Below, piece by piece: positions 13,373 to 23,094 of a DNA stretch of 64,000 nucleotides. The DNA lies in NCBI GenBank assembly GCA_013205085.1, contig JABMLH010000003.1:124001-188000 (forward strand), written 5' to 3'. The translations under genes were made by a program, and so were the position numbers. Numbering within the stretch: the first letter of the stretch is position 1; the number at the start of each line of letters is the position of its first letter. The DNA comes from Microbacteriaceae bacterium VKM Ac-2854 (lineage in GTDB: Bacteria > Actinomycetota > Actinomycetes > Actinomycetales > Microbacteriaceae). The notes beneath the pieces were generated by a model. It had not been told where the DNA came from. It did no database searches and saw only the letters and a program-made list of their open reading frames with translations.

Positions 13373-14640
13373 AGGGCGCTCTCTTCGCGGTTGGACGTCA
13401 GTTCGAGGTGGGCGCGGGTGCGTCGCATCGAGTCGGCGGAGAAGACGATCGTCTTGCGCCCCGTGGTCGGCGTCGGCAGAGCGAGGAAGTCGTCCAGCGC
13501 TCGGCCGAGGTCCTCCTCGACGGAGTCGATCCGCACGCCGTCGTAGCGCAGCTGCAGCGCGGCCTCGTGCGCCTTCGAACCCGACACGACGCGCACGTGG
13601 CCGAGCACCGAGGTGTCCACCGGCCAGAAGTACGACGGATCGCGCACGTCGGATCCGATCGCGAGCATGATCTGCTCGGTGCCCGGCTCGATCTCGTCGA
13701 TGTTGAGCTGATAGCTGGCCGGGTTCTGTACCAGCACGAACTCGACCTCCTGGCCGCGCACGGTCACGATCTCGCCGCGACCGAAGACCGGCTCGATCGC
13801 CGACAGCGCGGCCGATGTGACGGTCGCGTCGAAGCGGGCGCCGAGGACGGCCCGCGCGGTCGCCACCGCGGCGGCAGCGTCGACGGCGTAGTGCACACCC
13901 TTCGCGGGCAGACGGATGTCGAGCTCGTCCGAATCGCTGCGTATGCGCGCGGCTGTGCCCGAGGTCGATTCGACCACCGTGGACGCGAGCGACGAGCCGG
14001 CCTCGGACGCCGACGCGTAGCCGAGGCCCTGCGCAGCCTGCGCGAGCACCGACTCGGAGACCCCGTACCAGCGCGGCAGCGAGTCGCCCAGCGCGGTCGC
14101 CAGCTCGGCGACGTAGCGGTCGTCCGCGTTCAACACCACGGCGTGCGTCGCGCGGGACGCGATCGTGCCGAGCATCCGCGCGACCATCTGCGGGTCGAAG
14201 AAACGGTCGATCTGATCGACCATCACGTTCGTCAACGCGACCACGCGCGGGCGGATCCGCGGAGCGAGTCGCGCGCCGTGGCCCTCGTCCATCTCCAGGA
14301 CCGCGATGTCGGCGTCGATGCGCCCGGTCACCGAGGCGCGCTCCAGCAGCGCGGAGGTGAGCCCCTGGGCGATGTTCGCGGTCGAGGGGTTCGTGAAGAC
14401 GCGCAGCCCGTGGGCGCGCAGAACGGCGACGAGCATCTTCGTTGTGGTCGACTTACCGGCCGAGCCGGTCACGACGACGAGGCCGTCGCGGAAGCCGTCG
14501 AGCGTCGACGGCAGGAATCCGGGCGCGATCCGGTTCACCACCAGCCCGGGAACGGCAGAACCGCCCCCCGGCTTGCGGATGCGCGCCGCGACCCGGACCA
14601 CCCTCCCGAGGAGGATGGCCGGGCCGTGTCGCAGCGGCAC
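13369..14640 (-). CDS. murT: MurT-like Mur ligase (divergent, no zinc ribbon)
   Basis: Mur-ligase-family protein of the MurT/DUF1727 type, which in S. aureus activates the alpha-carboxyl of D-Glu in lipid II with ATP. 423 residues. The P-loop is TGSAGKSTTT (58-67), against TGTNGKTTT in typical members. IAVLEMDEG, ALTNVMVDQIDRFFD and VVLNADD are conserved. The protein contains no cysteine, so the Cys4 ribbon of known MurT is absent. In the C-terminal domain VLVQNPASYQLN matches the KNPAG-N motif and RDPSYFW matches RD-SW. GTG at 14638-14640 follows the sigA stop by 5 bp; no separate promoter is obvious, so it is probably read from sigA. Confidence 0.87.
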   Translation of the reverse strand: MPLRHGPAILLGRVVRVAARIRKPGGGSAVPGLVVNRIAPGFLPSTLDGFRDGLVVVTGSAGKSTTTKMLVAVLRAHGLRVFTNPSTANIAQGLTSALLERASVTGRIDADIAVLEMDEGHGARLAPRIRPRVVALTNVMVDQIDRFFDPQMVARMLGTIASRATHAVVLNADDRYVAELATALGDSLPRWYGVSESVLAQAAQGLGYASASEAGSSLASTVVESTSGTAARIRSDSDELDIRLPAKGVHYAVDAAAAVATARAVLGARFDATVTSAALSAIEPVFGRGEIVTVRGQEVEFVLVQNPASYQLNIDEIEPGTEQIMLAIGSDVRDPSYFWPVDTSVLGHVRVVSGSKAHEAALQLRYDGVRIDSVEEDLGRALDDFLALPTPTTGRKTIVFSADSMRRTRAHLELTSNREESAL

Positions 14641-14645
14641 TCGGC

Positions 14646-15932
<1,287 letters not shown>

Positions 15933-16137
15933 TTGCCGGGCACCTCTCCATCCGTCGCGTCCCGTCGGCCGACGACCCGGTTCAGGTCTCGCCGATCGGT
16001 GGGCATTACGAGGACCCATGTCAAGTCGAGGGAATTCCGCGACAGACCGAATGTCGTCACTCCTCGACCCGAACGGGTCCTATTGACAATTATTGCACGG
16101 ATGAGTAGAGGCGCCGTTCACACCTCGGGGAGGTGGA

Positions 16138-17466
16138 TCAGGCTCCGTCGCGTCCGCGCCGCAATCGTGCACTCAGGACAACCCACAATGGGGCCACGGT
16201 TATTCCCTCATCCTCGGCCAATCGACGGCGCGTGCGGCGTCGCGCGTGCACGAGCGCGACGACGCCGGCGCCCACAACGAGGTATTGGATGCACCACGCG
16301 ATCCGGAAGTGGTCCCAGGAGTAGAGGGCGGCGGGAGTCGGATTCGAACCGGCCAGAGCGTCCAGGATGGCCCCGATCAGGAACATCATGGTGAAGGTGG
16401 CGAGGAAGCCGCCGATGTTGACGACACCGTTGGCCGCACCGAGACTGCGCGTCGGATTGAAGGTGCGAGCGAAGTCGAAGCCGATCATCGAGCCGGGGCC
16501 ACCGACGCCGACCACGATCAGCAGAGCGACGATGACTCCGAACGGCGGCGTGCCGGGCCACAGCAGCACCACGGTCCAGGCGACCGCCATCGCGGTGACG
16601 ATGCCGAGCACGATATTGCTGCGCCGCATCGGGTGCCGTGCGGTGAGCACACCGATCACCGGGCCGGCGATGACGCCCGCGATCACCAGGATGGTCATCG
16701 TGGGCGCAGCGATCGCGGGTTCGACCCCGATCGCGTAGACGAGGAACGGATACCCCCAGAGCAGCGCGAACACGGTGCCGGAGGACTGTGTGACGAAGTG
16801 CGACCAGAAGCCCAGCTGAGTGCCGGGCCGCTTCAGGCTGGCGCCGAGCTGTTCCAGGATCGCGCGGAACGTCGGCCGCTCGGTGGTGTCGATCGGTGCG
16901 CCCGGCACGCGGTCGAGGATGCCGAGGAAGATCGCGAGGAAGGCGACGGCGCTCAGGCCCGCCGCCGTCACGAACGCGGGCGTCCAGCCGGCTGCGTGCA
17001 GGATCATCGCGAACGGCAGCGCCGACACGATCTGCCCGAGCTGACCGATGTTGCCGATCCACTGCGAGAGCTGTGGGGCGAGCGAGCCCGGGAACCAGGT
17101 CACGGTCAGACGGATCACCGAGGTGAAGATCGCCGCGTCGCCCGCGCCCACCAGGATCCGGCCAGCAATGGCGAGGCCGATGGACGGGGCGAAGGCGAGC
17201 ATGAGCTGGCCGATCACCATCAGCGCCGTGCCGCCGAGCAGCAGCGCCCGCGGGCCGAAGCGGTCGATCATCAACCCGACCGGGATCTGCATCCCCGCAT
17301 AGACGATCAGCTGGACGACCGCCAAAGTCGACAGGATCGCCGCCGACGAGTCGAAGCGTTCGGCCGCGTCGACTCCCGCGACGCCGAGCGTCGAGCGCTG
17401 CAACACGGCCACGAGGTACGCGAATGCCCCGACTCCGAAGATCACCCAGGCTCGACGCGATTGCAC
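16138..17466 (-). CDS. Major facilitator superfamily transporter
   Basis: 442-residue polytopic membrane protein with about twelve hydrophobic helices. The MFS signature between helices 2 and 3 is GLMIDRFGPRALLLGG, and LVGAGDAAIFTSVIRLTVTWFP follows. The cytoplasmic central loop lies near 190-215 (DRVPGAPIDTTERP). The substrate cannot be read from the sequence. The GTG start is 7 nt behind TAATGT (17474-17479), so the mRNA is probably leaderless. A short hairpin CACCTC/GAGGTG (16121-16135) follows the stop. Single-gene unit between sigA and the PAC2 gene. Confidence 0.88.
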   Translation of the reverse strand: MQSRRAWVIFGVGAFAYLVAVLQRSTLGVAGVDAAERFDSSAAILSTLAVVQLIVYAGMQIPVGLMIDRFGPRALLLGGTALMVIGQLMLAFAPSIGLAIAGRILVGAGDAAIFTSVIRLTVTWFPGSLAPQLSQWIGNIGQLGQIVSALPFAMILHAAGWTPAFVTAAGLSAVAFLAIFLGILDRVPGAPIDTTERPTFRAILEQLGASLKRPGTQLGFWSHFVTQSSGTVFALLWGYPFLVYAIGVEPAIAAPTMTILVIAGVIAGPVIGVLTARHPMRRSNIVLGIVTAMAVAWTVVLLWPGTPPFGVIVALLIVVGVGGPGSMIGFDFARTFNPTRSLGAANGVVNIGGFLATFTMMFLIGAILDALAGSNPTPAALYSWDHFRIAWCIQYLVVGAGVVALVHARRRTRRRLAEDEGITVAPLWVVLSARLRRGRDGA

Positions 17467-17473
17467 TCCCCCG

Positions 17474-17479
17474 ACATTA
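17474..17479 (-). promoter_or_regulatory. -10 box for the MFS gene (leaderless)
   Basis: TAATGT on the minus strand followed by 7 nt and the GTG start codon of the transporter gene. Confidence 0.5.
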
Positions 17480-17513
17480 CCAAGCGGCGGTCGGGCGTCG
17501 TCGACGGCGAGCC

Positions 17514-18437
17514 TCAGTTACCGGGCTTCTCGTCCCCCGGCTTGCGGATCGCGAGGAATTTCTCGAGCTCGGCCGCGATCGCGTCGGCGCTGGGCACGAA
17601 GCCGTCCTCATCGGTCAGCGGCGAGCGCAGCGTGGTGCCCTCCATGTAGGTGTCGTGCCGCGACTCCAGCGTGCTGACCAGCTTCTGGAGTTCTTCGTTG
17701 CCCGAAACCTGCTCGTCGACCTTGCCCAGGAACTCGCGACCCTCCTCGCGGAGCCGATCGGTCGGGAAGATCAGCCCGGTCGCGGCCGAGATGCTCTCGA
17801 GCGCGGCCACCGCCGCGTTCGGGTACTCGGTATCGGAGAGGTAGTGCGGGATCAGCAGTGCGAAGCCGACCACGGTCTCGCCGGCGTTGAACAGCCGGTA
17901 CTCCAGCAGATGCAGCACGTTCGACGGCACCTGCGTGTGCGGCCGCCACACCGACATCGACTCGATCAGGTCTTCGCGGTTGCCGCTGACGGTCACTCCC
18001 ACCGGTCGCGTATGCGGCACCGGCATCGGGATGGCGTGCACCCAGGTGGTGCTGCTGACCTCGAAACGGTCGACCAGCTGCACGATCGCGTCGGTGAACC
18101 GCTCCCACTGGAAGTCGGGCTCGTAGCCGGTCAGCAGCAGGAACGGCTGGTGCAGCTCGTCGTACGCGAGGGCGAGCTGGAGCTTCGGCGGGCGGTAGTC
18201 GGCGAGGTGATCCATCTCGAACGAGATGATGGGCCGGCGAGCACGGTAGTCGAGCAGTTCATCGGCGTCGAAACGCGCCACGACCTGGTGTTGCAGGGTG
18301 TCGAGCAGGTACTCGTTCAGCTGCCCGACGGCGGTGCCGGCGTCCGCGAAGCCGGTCAGCCCGGCGACCAGGTGCAGGCCGCGCGGAACGTCCGCGATCT
18401 CTGCGCTCAGTTGGTACAACTCTTCCGGATCCCGCAT
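17514..18437 (-). CDS. PAC2 family protein
   Basis: 307-residue member of the PAC2 (proteasome assembly chaperone 2-like) superfamily common in actinobacteria. The core shows LHLVAGLTGFADAGTAVGQLNEYLLDTL, PKLQLALAYDELHQPFLLLTGYEPDFQWERF and TTWVHAIPMPVPHTRPVGVTVSGNR. The C-terminal region (about 230-300) is predicted helical. Biochemical role in bacteria is unknown. A much longer frame opens upstream; I choose ATG 18435-18437 (MRDPEELYQL), which matches the family start. Divergent from pepA by 146 bp. Confidence 0.84.
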   Translation of the reverse strand: MRDPEELYQLSAEIADVPRGLHLVAGLTGFADAGTAVGQLNEYLLDTLQHQVVARFDADELLDYRARRPIISFEMDHLADYRPPKLQLALAYDELHQPFLLLTGYEPDFQWERFTDAIVQLVDRFEVSSTTWVHAIPMPVPHTRPVGVTVSGNREDLIESMSVWRPHTQVPSNVLHLLEYRLFNAGETVVGFALLIPHYLSDTEYPNAAVAALESISAATGLIFPTDRLREEGREFLGKVDEQVSGNEELQKLVSTLESRHDTYMEGTTLRSPLTDEDGFVPSADAIAAELEKFLAIRKPGDEKPGN

Positions 18438-18571
18438 GGCTTCAACTCTAGGGGGCGCCCTCGGCGCGGAGCCGTGCACCGCATCCGCCCCGCCAAGCCC
18501 TGAGCGAACACGGCCCGCGTCCCGCTCGAGGGCAGCCCGGGTTCCGGTGCGGACGGGCGTCGATGCGGAAT

Positions 18572-18577
18572 TACGAT
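18572..18577 (+). promoter_or_regulatory. -10 box for pepA (leaderless)
   Basis: TACGAT followed by 6 nt (GAGGGC) and the pepA ATG at 18584. This favours the shorter start over an in-frame ATG at 18563 that would lie upstream of the transcript. Confidence 0.5.
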
Positions 18578-18583
18578 GAGGGC

Positions 18584-20068
18584 ATGTCCCTCGCCTCCTT
18601 GAGCTTCTCCGCCGCGCCCGCAACCGAGATCGAGGCCGATGCACTCGTGCTCGGCGTTTCGTCGACCCCGGACGGGCCGCGCCTGCACGCCGGCGACGAG
18701 TTCGCGGGGATCGCGTCGTCGCTCGAGGCGCTCGGCGTCACCGGGGCGCTCGACACGATCACGCGCATCCCGGGCGCGAACGGGTCTGCCGAGTTGATCG
18801 CGGTGGTCGGGCTCGGATCGGGCGAGCCGACGCCCGGAACGCTCCGCGCCGCGGCAGGTCTCGCCGTGCGCACGCTGGCCGGTAAGGACTCCGTCGCCAT
18901 CGCGCTGCCGACCACCTCCGTCGCCGACCTCTCCGCGGTCGCCGAAGGCGCGGCCCTCGGCTCCTATGCGTACTCGGCTTACCGCGCGAACACCGCCGCG
19001 ACGGTGAAGACGCCCGTCTCGACCGTGGTGATCCGCAGCGCGGATCCGGTCGACGCCGCCGTCGCCGAGCGCGCGTTGACCATCGCCGGCGCTGTCGCAA
19101 CGGTGAAGGATCTCGTGAACGCGCCGCCGTCGCACCTCTACCCCGAAACGCTGGCCGCCGCCGTGGTCGCGGGCGCGGCGGGCCTCCCCCTCGACGTGAC
19201 GGTCTGGGACGAGGAGCGCCTCGCAGCCGACGGCTTCGGCGGCATCCTCGGTGTCGGCAGCGGCTCGAGCCGCCCGCCGCGGCTGGTCAAGGTGGCCTAC
19301 TCGCCCGAGGGCGCGACGAAGCACCTCGCCCTCGTCGGCAAGGGCATCACCTTCGACAGCGGCGGACTCTCGCTCAAGCCGCCGACCTCGATGATCGGCA
19401 TGAAGTACGACATGACCGGCGCGGCGACGGTGTTCGCCGTGGTGAAGGCGGCCGCCGAGCTGGCTCTGCCTGTTCGACTCACGGCCTGGCTGTGCATCGC
19501 CGAGAACATGCCCTCCGGCACCGCCCTGCGCCCGAACGACGTCATCACGGTCCGCGGCGGAACCACGGTGGAGGTGCTGAACACGGACGCCGAGGGCCGC
19601 CTGGTGCTCGCCGACGGGCTCGTCGCCGCCAGCGAGGAGCAGCCGGACGGCATCGTCGACGTCGCGACGCTGACCGGCGCAGCGGTCACGGCCCTCGGCA
19701 ACCGGTACACGGGCGTGATGGGCCACGGCGCACTGATCGCAGCGGTGCTCGAGGCGGCGACGGCGACGGACGAGCTGTTCTGGCACATGCCGCTGCCCGC
19801 CGAGCTGCGGCCCCTGCTCAACTCGGACGTCGCGGACATCGCGAACATCAAGCCGGGCAACACCGCGGGCGGCATGCTGATCGCCGCACAGTTCCTGCGC
19901 GACTTCATCGGCTCATCCGACGACGGCGAGCGGATCCCCTGGGTGCACCTCGACATCGCGGGACCGGCCGAGAACAAGAGCGGACCGTACGGGTTCACCG
20001 CGGGCGGGCCGACGGGTGTCTCCGTTCGGGCACTGCTCGCCCTGGCCGAGCAGTTCGCACACGCGTAG
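18584..20068 (+). CDS. pepA: Leucyl aminopeptidase (M17)
   Basis: Cytosolic di-zinc/manganese aminopeptidase of family M17. 494 residues. The N-terminal macro-like domain is Ala-rich; the catalytic domain carries GKGITFDSGGLSLKP (metal-binding Lys and Asp), MTGAATVF and the M17 signature NTDAEGRL (333-340). PGNTAGGMLIAAQFL near the C-terminus is also typical. The start ATG 18584 (MSLASLSF) is chosen over 18563 because of the -10 box immediately upstream. The lpdA gene follows after 91 bp. Confidence 0.94.
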   Translation: MSLASLSFSAAPATEIEADALVLGVSSTPDGPRLHAGDEFAGIASSLEALGVTGALDTITRIPGANGSAELIAVVGLGSGEPTPGTLRAAAGLAVRTLAGKDSVAIALPTTSVADLSAVAEGAALGSYAYSAYRANTAATVKTPVSTVVIRSADPVDAAVAERALTIAGAVATVKDLVNAPPSHLYPETLAAAVVAGAAGLPLDVTVWDEERLAADGFGGILGVGSGSSRPPRLVKVAYSPEGATKHLALVGKGITFDSGGLSLKPPTSMIGMKYDMTGAATVFAVVKAAAELALPVRLTAWLCIAENMPSGTALRPNDVITVRGGTTVEVLNTDAEGRLVLADGLVAASEEQPDGIVDVATLTGAAVTALGNRYTGVMGHGALIAAVLEAATATDELFWHMPLPAELRPLLNSDVADIANIKPGNTAGGMLIAAQFLRDFIGSSDDGERIPWVHLDIAGPAENKSGPYGFTAGGPTGVSVRALLALAEQFAHA

Positions 20069-20159
20069 TAGGGTCTTAGGGGCAGATTCAGTTGCCGTCA
20101 TGTGCGCGCATCCGTGCGCTCGCATGAGTATCGAATCCTGATGCACGAGGAGTTGCTGG

Positions 20160-21533
20160 GTGACGGAGCAGAGCTATGACGTCGTCGTCCTGGGCGGCGG
20201 AAGCGGGGGCTACGCCGCCGCACTCCGGGCCAGCCAGCTCGGACTCAGCGTCGCTCTTGTGGAGAAGGACAAACTCGGCGGCACCTGCCTGCACCGGGGT
20301 TGCATCCCGACGAAGGCGCTGCTGCACTCCGCCGAAGTCGCCGACGTCACGCGTGAATCCGCGAAGTACGGCGTCTCGGCGCGTTTCGAGGGCATCGACA
20401 TGGCCGCGGTCACGAGCTATCGCGAGGGCATCGTCACCAGCAAGTACAAGGGCCTGCAGGGCCTCATCAGCGCCCGCAAGATCACCGTGGTGACCGGCGA
20501 AGGCCGACTCACCTCGCCGCGCACCGTGCAGGTCGGCGACACCGTGCTGACCGGCGGCTCGATCATCCTGGCCACCGGCTCCTACTCGCGCACCCTCCCC
20601 GGCCTGGAGATCGGCGGTCGCGTGATCACCAGCGAGCAGGCCCTCGAACTCGACCACGTGCCGAGCAAGGTCGTGGTCCTGGGCGGCGGCGTGATCGGCG
20701 TCGAGTTCGCCAGCGTCTGGAAGTCCTTCGGCGCCGACGTCACGATCGTCGAGGCGCTGCCGCACTTGGTGCCCAACGAGGACGTCTCGGTCAGCAAGCA
20801 GTTGGAGCGCGCGTTCCGCAAGCGCGGCATCGCCTTCTCGCTCGGCATCCGCTTCGCCGGTGTCGTGCAGACCGACGACGGGGTCACCGTCACCCTGGAG
20901 AACGGCACGAGCTACGACGCGGATCTGCTGCTCGTGGCCGTCGGGCGCGGCCCATCGACCGCCGGACTCGGCTTCGAGGAGGTCGGCGTCACGATCGACC
21001 GCGGATTCGTGCTGACCGACGAGCGCCTGCAGACGAGCGTGCCCGGCGTCTACGCCGTCGGCGACATCGTCCCCGGTCTGCAGCTCGCGCACCGCGGCTT
21101 CCAGCAGGGCATCTTCGTCGCCGAAGAGATCGCCGGCCTCGCGCCGCAGATCGTCGCCGACGTGAACATCCCGAAGGTGACGTACTCCGATCCCGAGGTC
21201 GCCTCGGTGGGACTCACGCAGGCCCGCGCCGAGGAGCAGTACGGCGCCGAGCGGGTCGCGAGCTACGACTACAACCTGGCCGGCAACGGCAAGAGCCACA
21301 TCATCGGCACCTCCGGGTCCGTCAAGGTGGTCAGAGTCGTGGACGGCCCGGTCGTCGGGATCCACATGGTCGGCGCCCGCGTCGGCGAACTGATCGGGGA
21401 AGCCCAGTTGATCGTCAACTGGGAGGCCTACCCCGAAGACGTCGCGGGCCTCGTGCACGCGCATCCCACGCAGAACGAGGCTCTCGGCGAAGCGCACCTC
21501 GCGCTGGCCGGCAAGCCTCTGCACGCACTGTAG
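20160..21533 (+). CDS. lpdA: Dihydrolipoyl dehydrogenase (E3)
   Basis: FAD flavoprotein that reoxidises dihydrolipoamide in 2-oxoacid dehydrogenase complexes, passing electrons to NAD. 457 residues. FAD-binding VVLGGGSGGYAAALRASQLG (8-27), redox disulfide GGTCLHRGCIPTKALLHS, NAD-binding VVVLGGGVIGVEFASVW, second FAD motif VYAVGDIVPGLQLAHRG and the dimer-interface HPTQNEAL with the catalytic His. GTG 20160 follows GAGGAG by about 7 nt. It is 124 bp upstream of the E2 gene, its probable partner. Confidence 0.96.
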   Translation: MTEQSYDVVVLGGGSGGYAAALRASQLGLSVALVEKDKLGGTCLHRGCIPTKALLHSAEVADVTRESAKYGVSARFEGIDMAAVTSYREGIVTSKYKGLQGLISARKITVVTGEGRLTSPRTVQVGDTVLTGGSIILATGSYSRTLPGLEIGGRVITSEQALELDHVPSKVVVLGGGVIGVEFASVWKSFGADVTIVEALPHLVPNEDVSVSKQLERAFRKRGIAFSLGIRFAGVVQTDDGVTVTLENGTSYDADLLLVAVGRGPSTAGLGFEEVGVTIDRGFVLTDERLQTSVPGVYAVGDIVPGLQLAHRGFQQGIFVAEEIAGLAPQIVADVNIPKVTYSDPEVASVGLTQARAEEQYGAERVASYDYNLAGNGKSHIIGTSGSVKVVRVVDGPVVGIHMVGARVGELIGEAQLIVNWEAYPEDVAGLVHAHPTQNEALGEAHLALAGKPLHAL

Positions 21534-21615
21534 TACCACCGCGGCAGGCGGCAACCCCGCGTGCCCGGACCCAGTAATCCTCGGTGCGTACCCCGGCTCC
21601 GCCGGAACCGCGCAC

Positions 21616-21621
21616 TAAGCT
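21616..21621 (+). promoter_or_regulatory. Probable -10 box for sucB
   Basis: TAAGCT about 37 nt before the sucB ATG, leaving a short leader that includes the AAGGAG ribosome site. No clear -35 is visible. Confidence 0.35.
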
Positions 21622-21657
21622 GACAACCGAAATCACGCGTCTTAAGGAGACAGGATC

Positions 21658-23085
21658 ATGAGCGAATCCGTCAGCCTCCCGGCACTCGGAGAGAGTGTCA
21701 CGGAAGGAACGGTCACCCGCTGGCTGAAGAACGTAGGGGACCGCGTCGAGGTGGACGAGCCCCTGCTGGAAGTGTCGACGGACAAGGTCGACACCGAGAT
21801 CCCGTCGCCCGTCGCGGGCGTCATCGAGGAGATCCTCGTTCAGGAGGACGAGACCGTCGAGGTCGGCGCCGAACTCGTGCGCATCGGAGACGGTTCCGCC
21901 GCCGCCGCGCCGGCCGCGGAGCCCGAGCCCGCCGCAGAGCCCGAGCCCGCCGCGGAGCCCGAGGTGCCGTCGACCGAGGCGGAGACCGAGGAGCAGGCTC
22001 CGGCCCCCGCCGAGCCCGAGCCGGCCCCGGCCGCTGCTGCACCGGCTCCGGCCGCTGCACCGGCTCCGGCTGCACCCGCCGCCCCGGCACCGGCCGCGCC
22101 CGCGGCGCCGTCCGCTCCTGTCGCGGCGCCCGCGCCCGAGGCGACCGACTCCGAGAGCAACCCCGGCTACGTCACCCCGCTGGTGCGCAAGCTCGCCGGC
22201 GAGCACGGCGTCGACCTGGCCACCCTCACCGGTTCCGGTGTCGGCGGCCGCATCCGCAAGCAGGACGTCCTCGACGCCGCGGCAGCCGCTGCCGCCGCGC
22301 CGGCCGCCGCCGCTCCGGCAGCTGCAGCGGCCCCGGCCGCATCGAGCTACACCGCGCTGGAGACGTCGCCGCTGCGCGGCACCACTCAGCCGATGTCGCG
22401 CCTGCGCAAGGTTCTCGCGCAGCGCGCCGTGGAGTCGATGGTCTCCACCGCCCAGCTCACCTCGGTCGTCGAGGTCGACGTGACCGCCGTCGCGAAGTTC
22501 CGCGACTCGGTCAAGGCGCAGTTCGCCGAGAAGACGGGGGCCAAGCTCTCCTTCCTGCCGTTCTTCGCTCTCGCCGCCGCCGAGGCGCTGAAGGCCTACC
22601 CGGTGATCAACTCCACGCTGGACGGCGACTCGATCGTCTACCCGGACCACGAGAACATCAGCATCGCTGTCGACACCGAGCGCGGCCTGCTCACCCCCGT
22701 CCTGAAGGACGCGAGCTCGCTGAACCTCGCCCAGATCGCGACGACCATCGCCGACCTGGCCGACCGCACCCGCAACAACAAGCTCAAGCCCGACGAGCTC
22801 GGTGGCGGTACCTTCACGCTGACCAACACCGGTTCGCGCGGCGCGCTGTTCGACACCCCGGTTGTGTTCCTGCCGCAGACGGCGATCCTCGGCACCGGCA
22901 TCGTGACGAAGAAGCCGGCCGTGATCTCGGTCGACGGTCAGGACGCCATCGCCATCCGCTCGACCGTCTACCTCGCGCTCTCCTACGACCACCGCACGGT
23001 CGACGGCGCCGACGCGTCGCGCTTCCTGGTGGCGGTGAAGAACCGCCTCGAGAAGGGCGACTTCTCGAGCGTCCTCGGCATCTAA
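21658..23085 (+). CDS. sucB: 2-oxoglutarate dehydrogenase E2 (dihydrolipoyl acyltransferase)
   Basis: Acyltransferase core of a 2-oxoacid dehydrogenase complex. 475 residues. One lipoyl domain (1-78) with the lipoyl-Lys in STDKVDTEIPSP; an Ala/Pro/Glu linker of about 80 residues; a peripheral subunit-binding domain (YVTPLVRKLAGEHGVDLATLTGSGVGGRIRKQDVL); a second Ala-rich linker; and the catalytic domain ending with LSYDHRTVDGADASRFL (catalytic His and Asp). Family and context fit SucB; some actinobacteria share one E2 between the pyruvate and 2-oxoglutarate complexes, so the substrate is inferred. AAGGAG precedes ATG by about 9 nt. Confidence 0.92.
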   Translation: MSESVSLPALGESVTEGTVTRWLKNVGDRVEVDEPLLEVSTDKVDTEIPSPVAGVIEEILVQEDETVEVGAELVRIGDGSAAAAPAAEPEPAAEPEPAAEPEVPSTEAETEEQAPAPAEPEPAPAAAAPAPAAAPAPAAPAAPAPAAPAAPSAPVAAPAPEATDSESNPGYVTPLVRKLAGEHGVDLATLTGSGVGGRIRKQDVLDAAAAAAAAPAAAAPAAAAAPAASSYTALETSPLRGTTQPMSRLRKVLAQRAVESMVSTAQLTSVVEVDVTAVAKFRDSVKAQFAEKTGAKLSFLPFFALAAAEALKAYPVINSTLDGDSIVYPDHENISIAVDTERGLLTPVLKDASSLNLAQIATTIADLADRTRNNKLKPDELGGGTFTLTNTGSRGALFDTPVVFLPQTAILGTGIVTKKPAVISVDGQDAIAIRSTVYLALSYDHRTVDGADASRFLVAVKNRLEKGDFSSVLGI

Positions 23086-23094
23086 GCACCACGG

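Noticed and set aside
16083-16111. Perfect TTGACA as the sigA or an antisense promoter
   Set aside because: It points away from sigA, no gene starts downstream on the plus strand, and the hexamer 17 bp on (TAGAGG) is poor.
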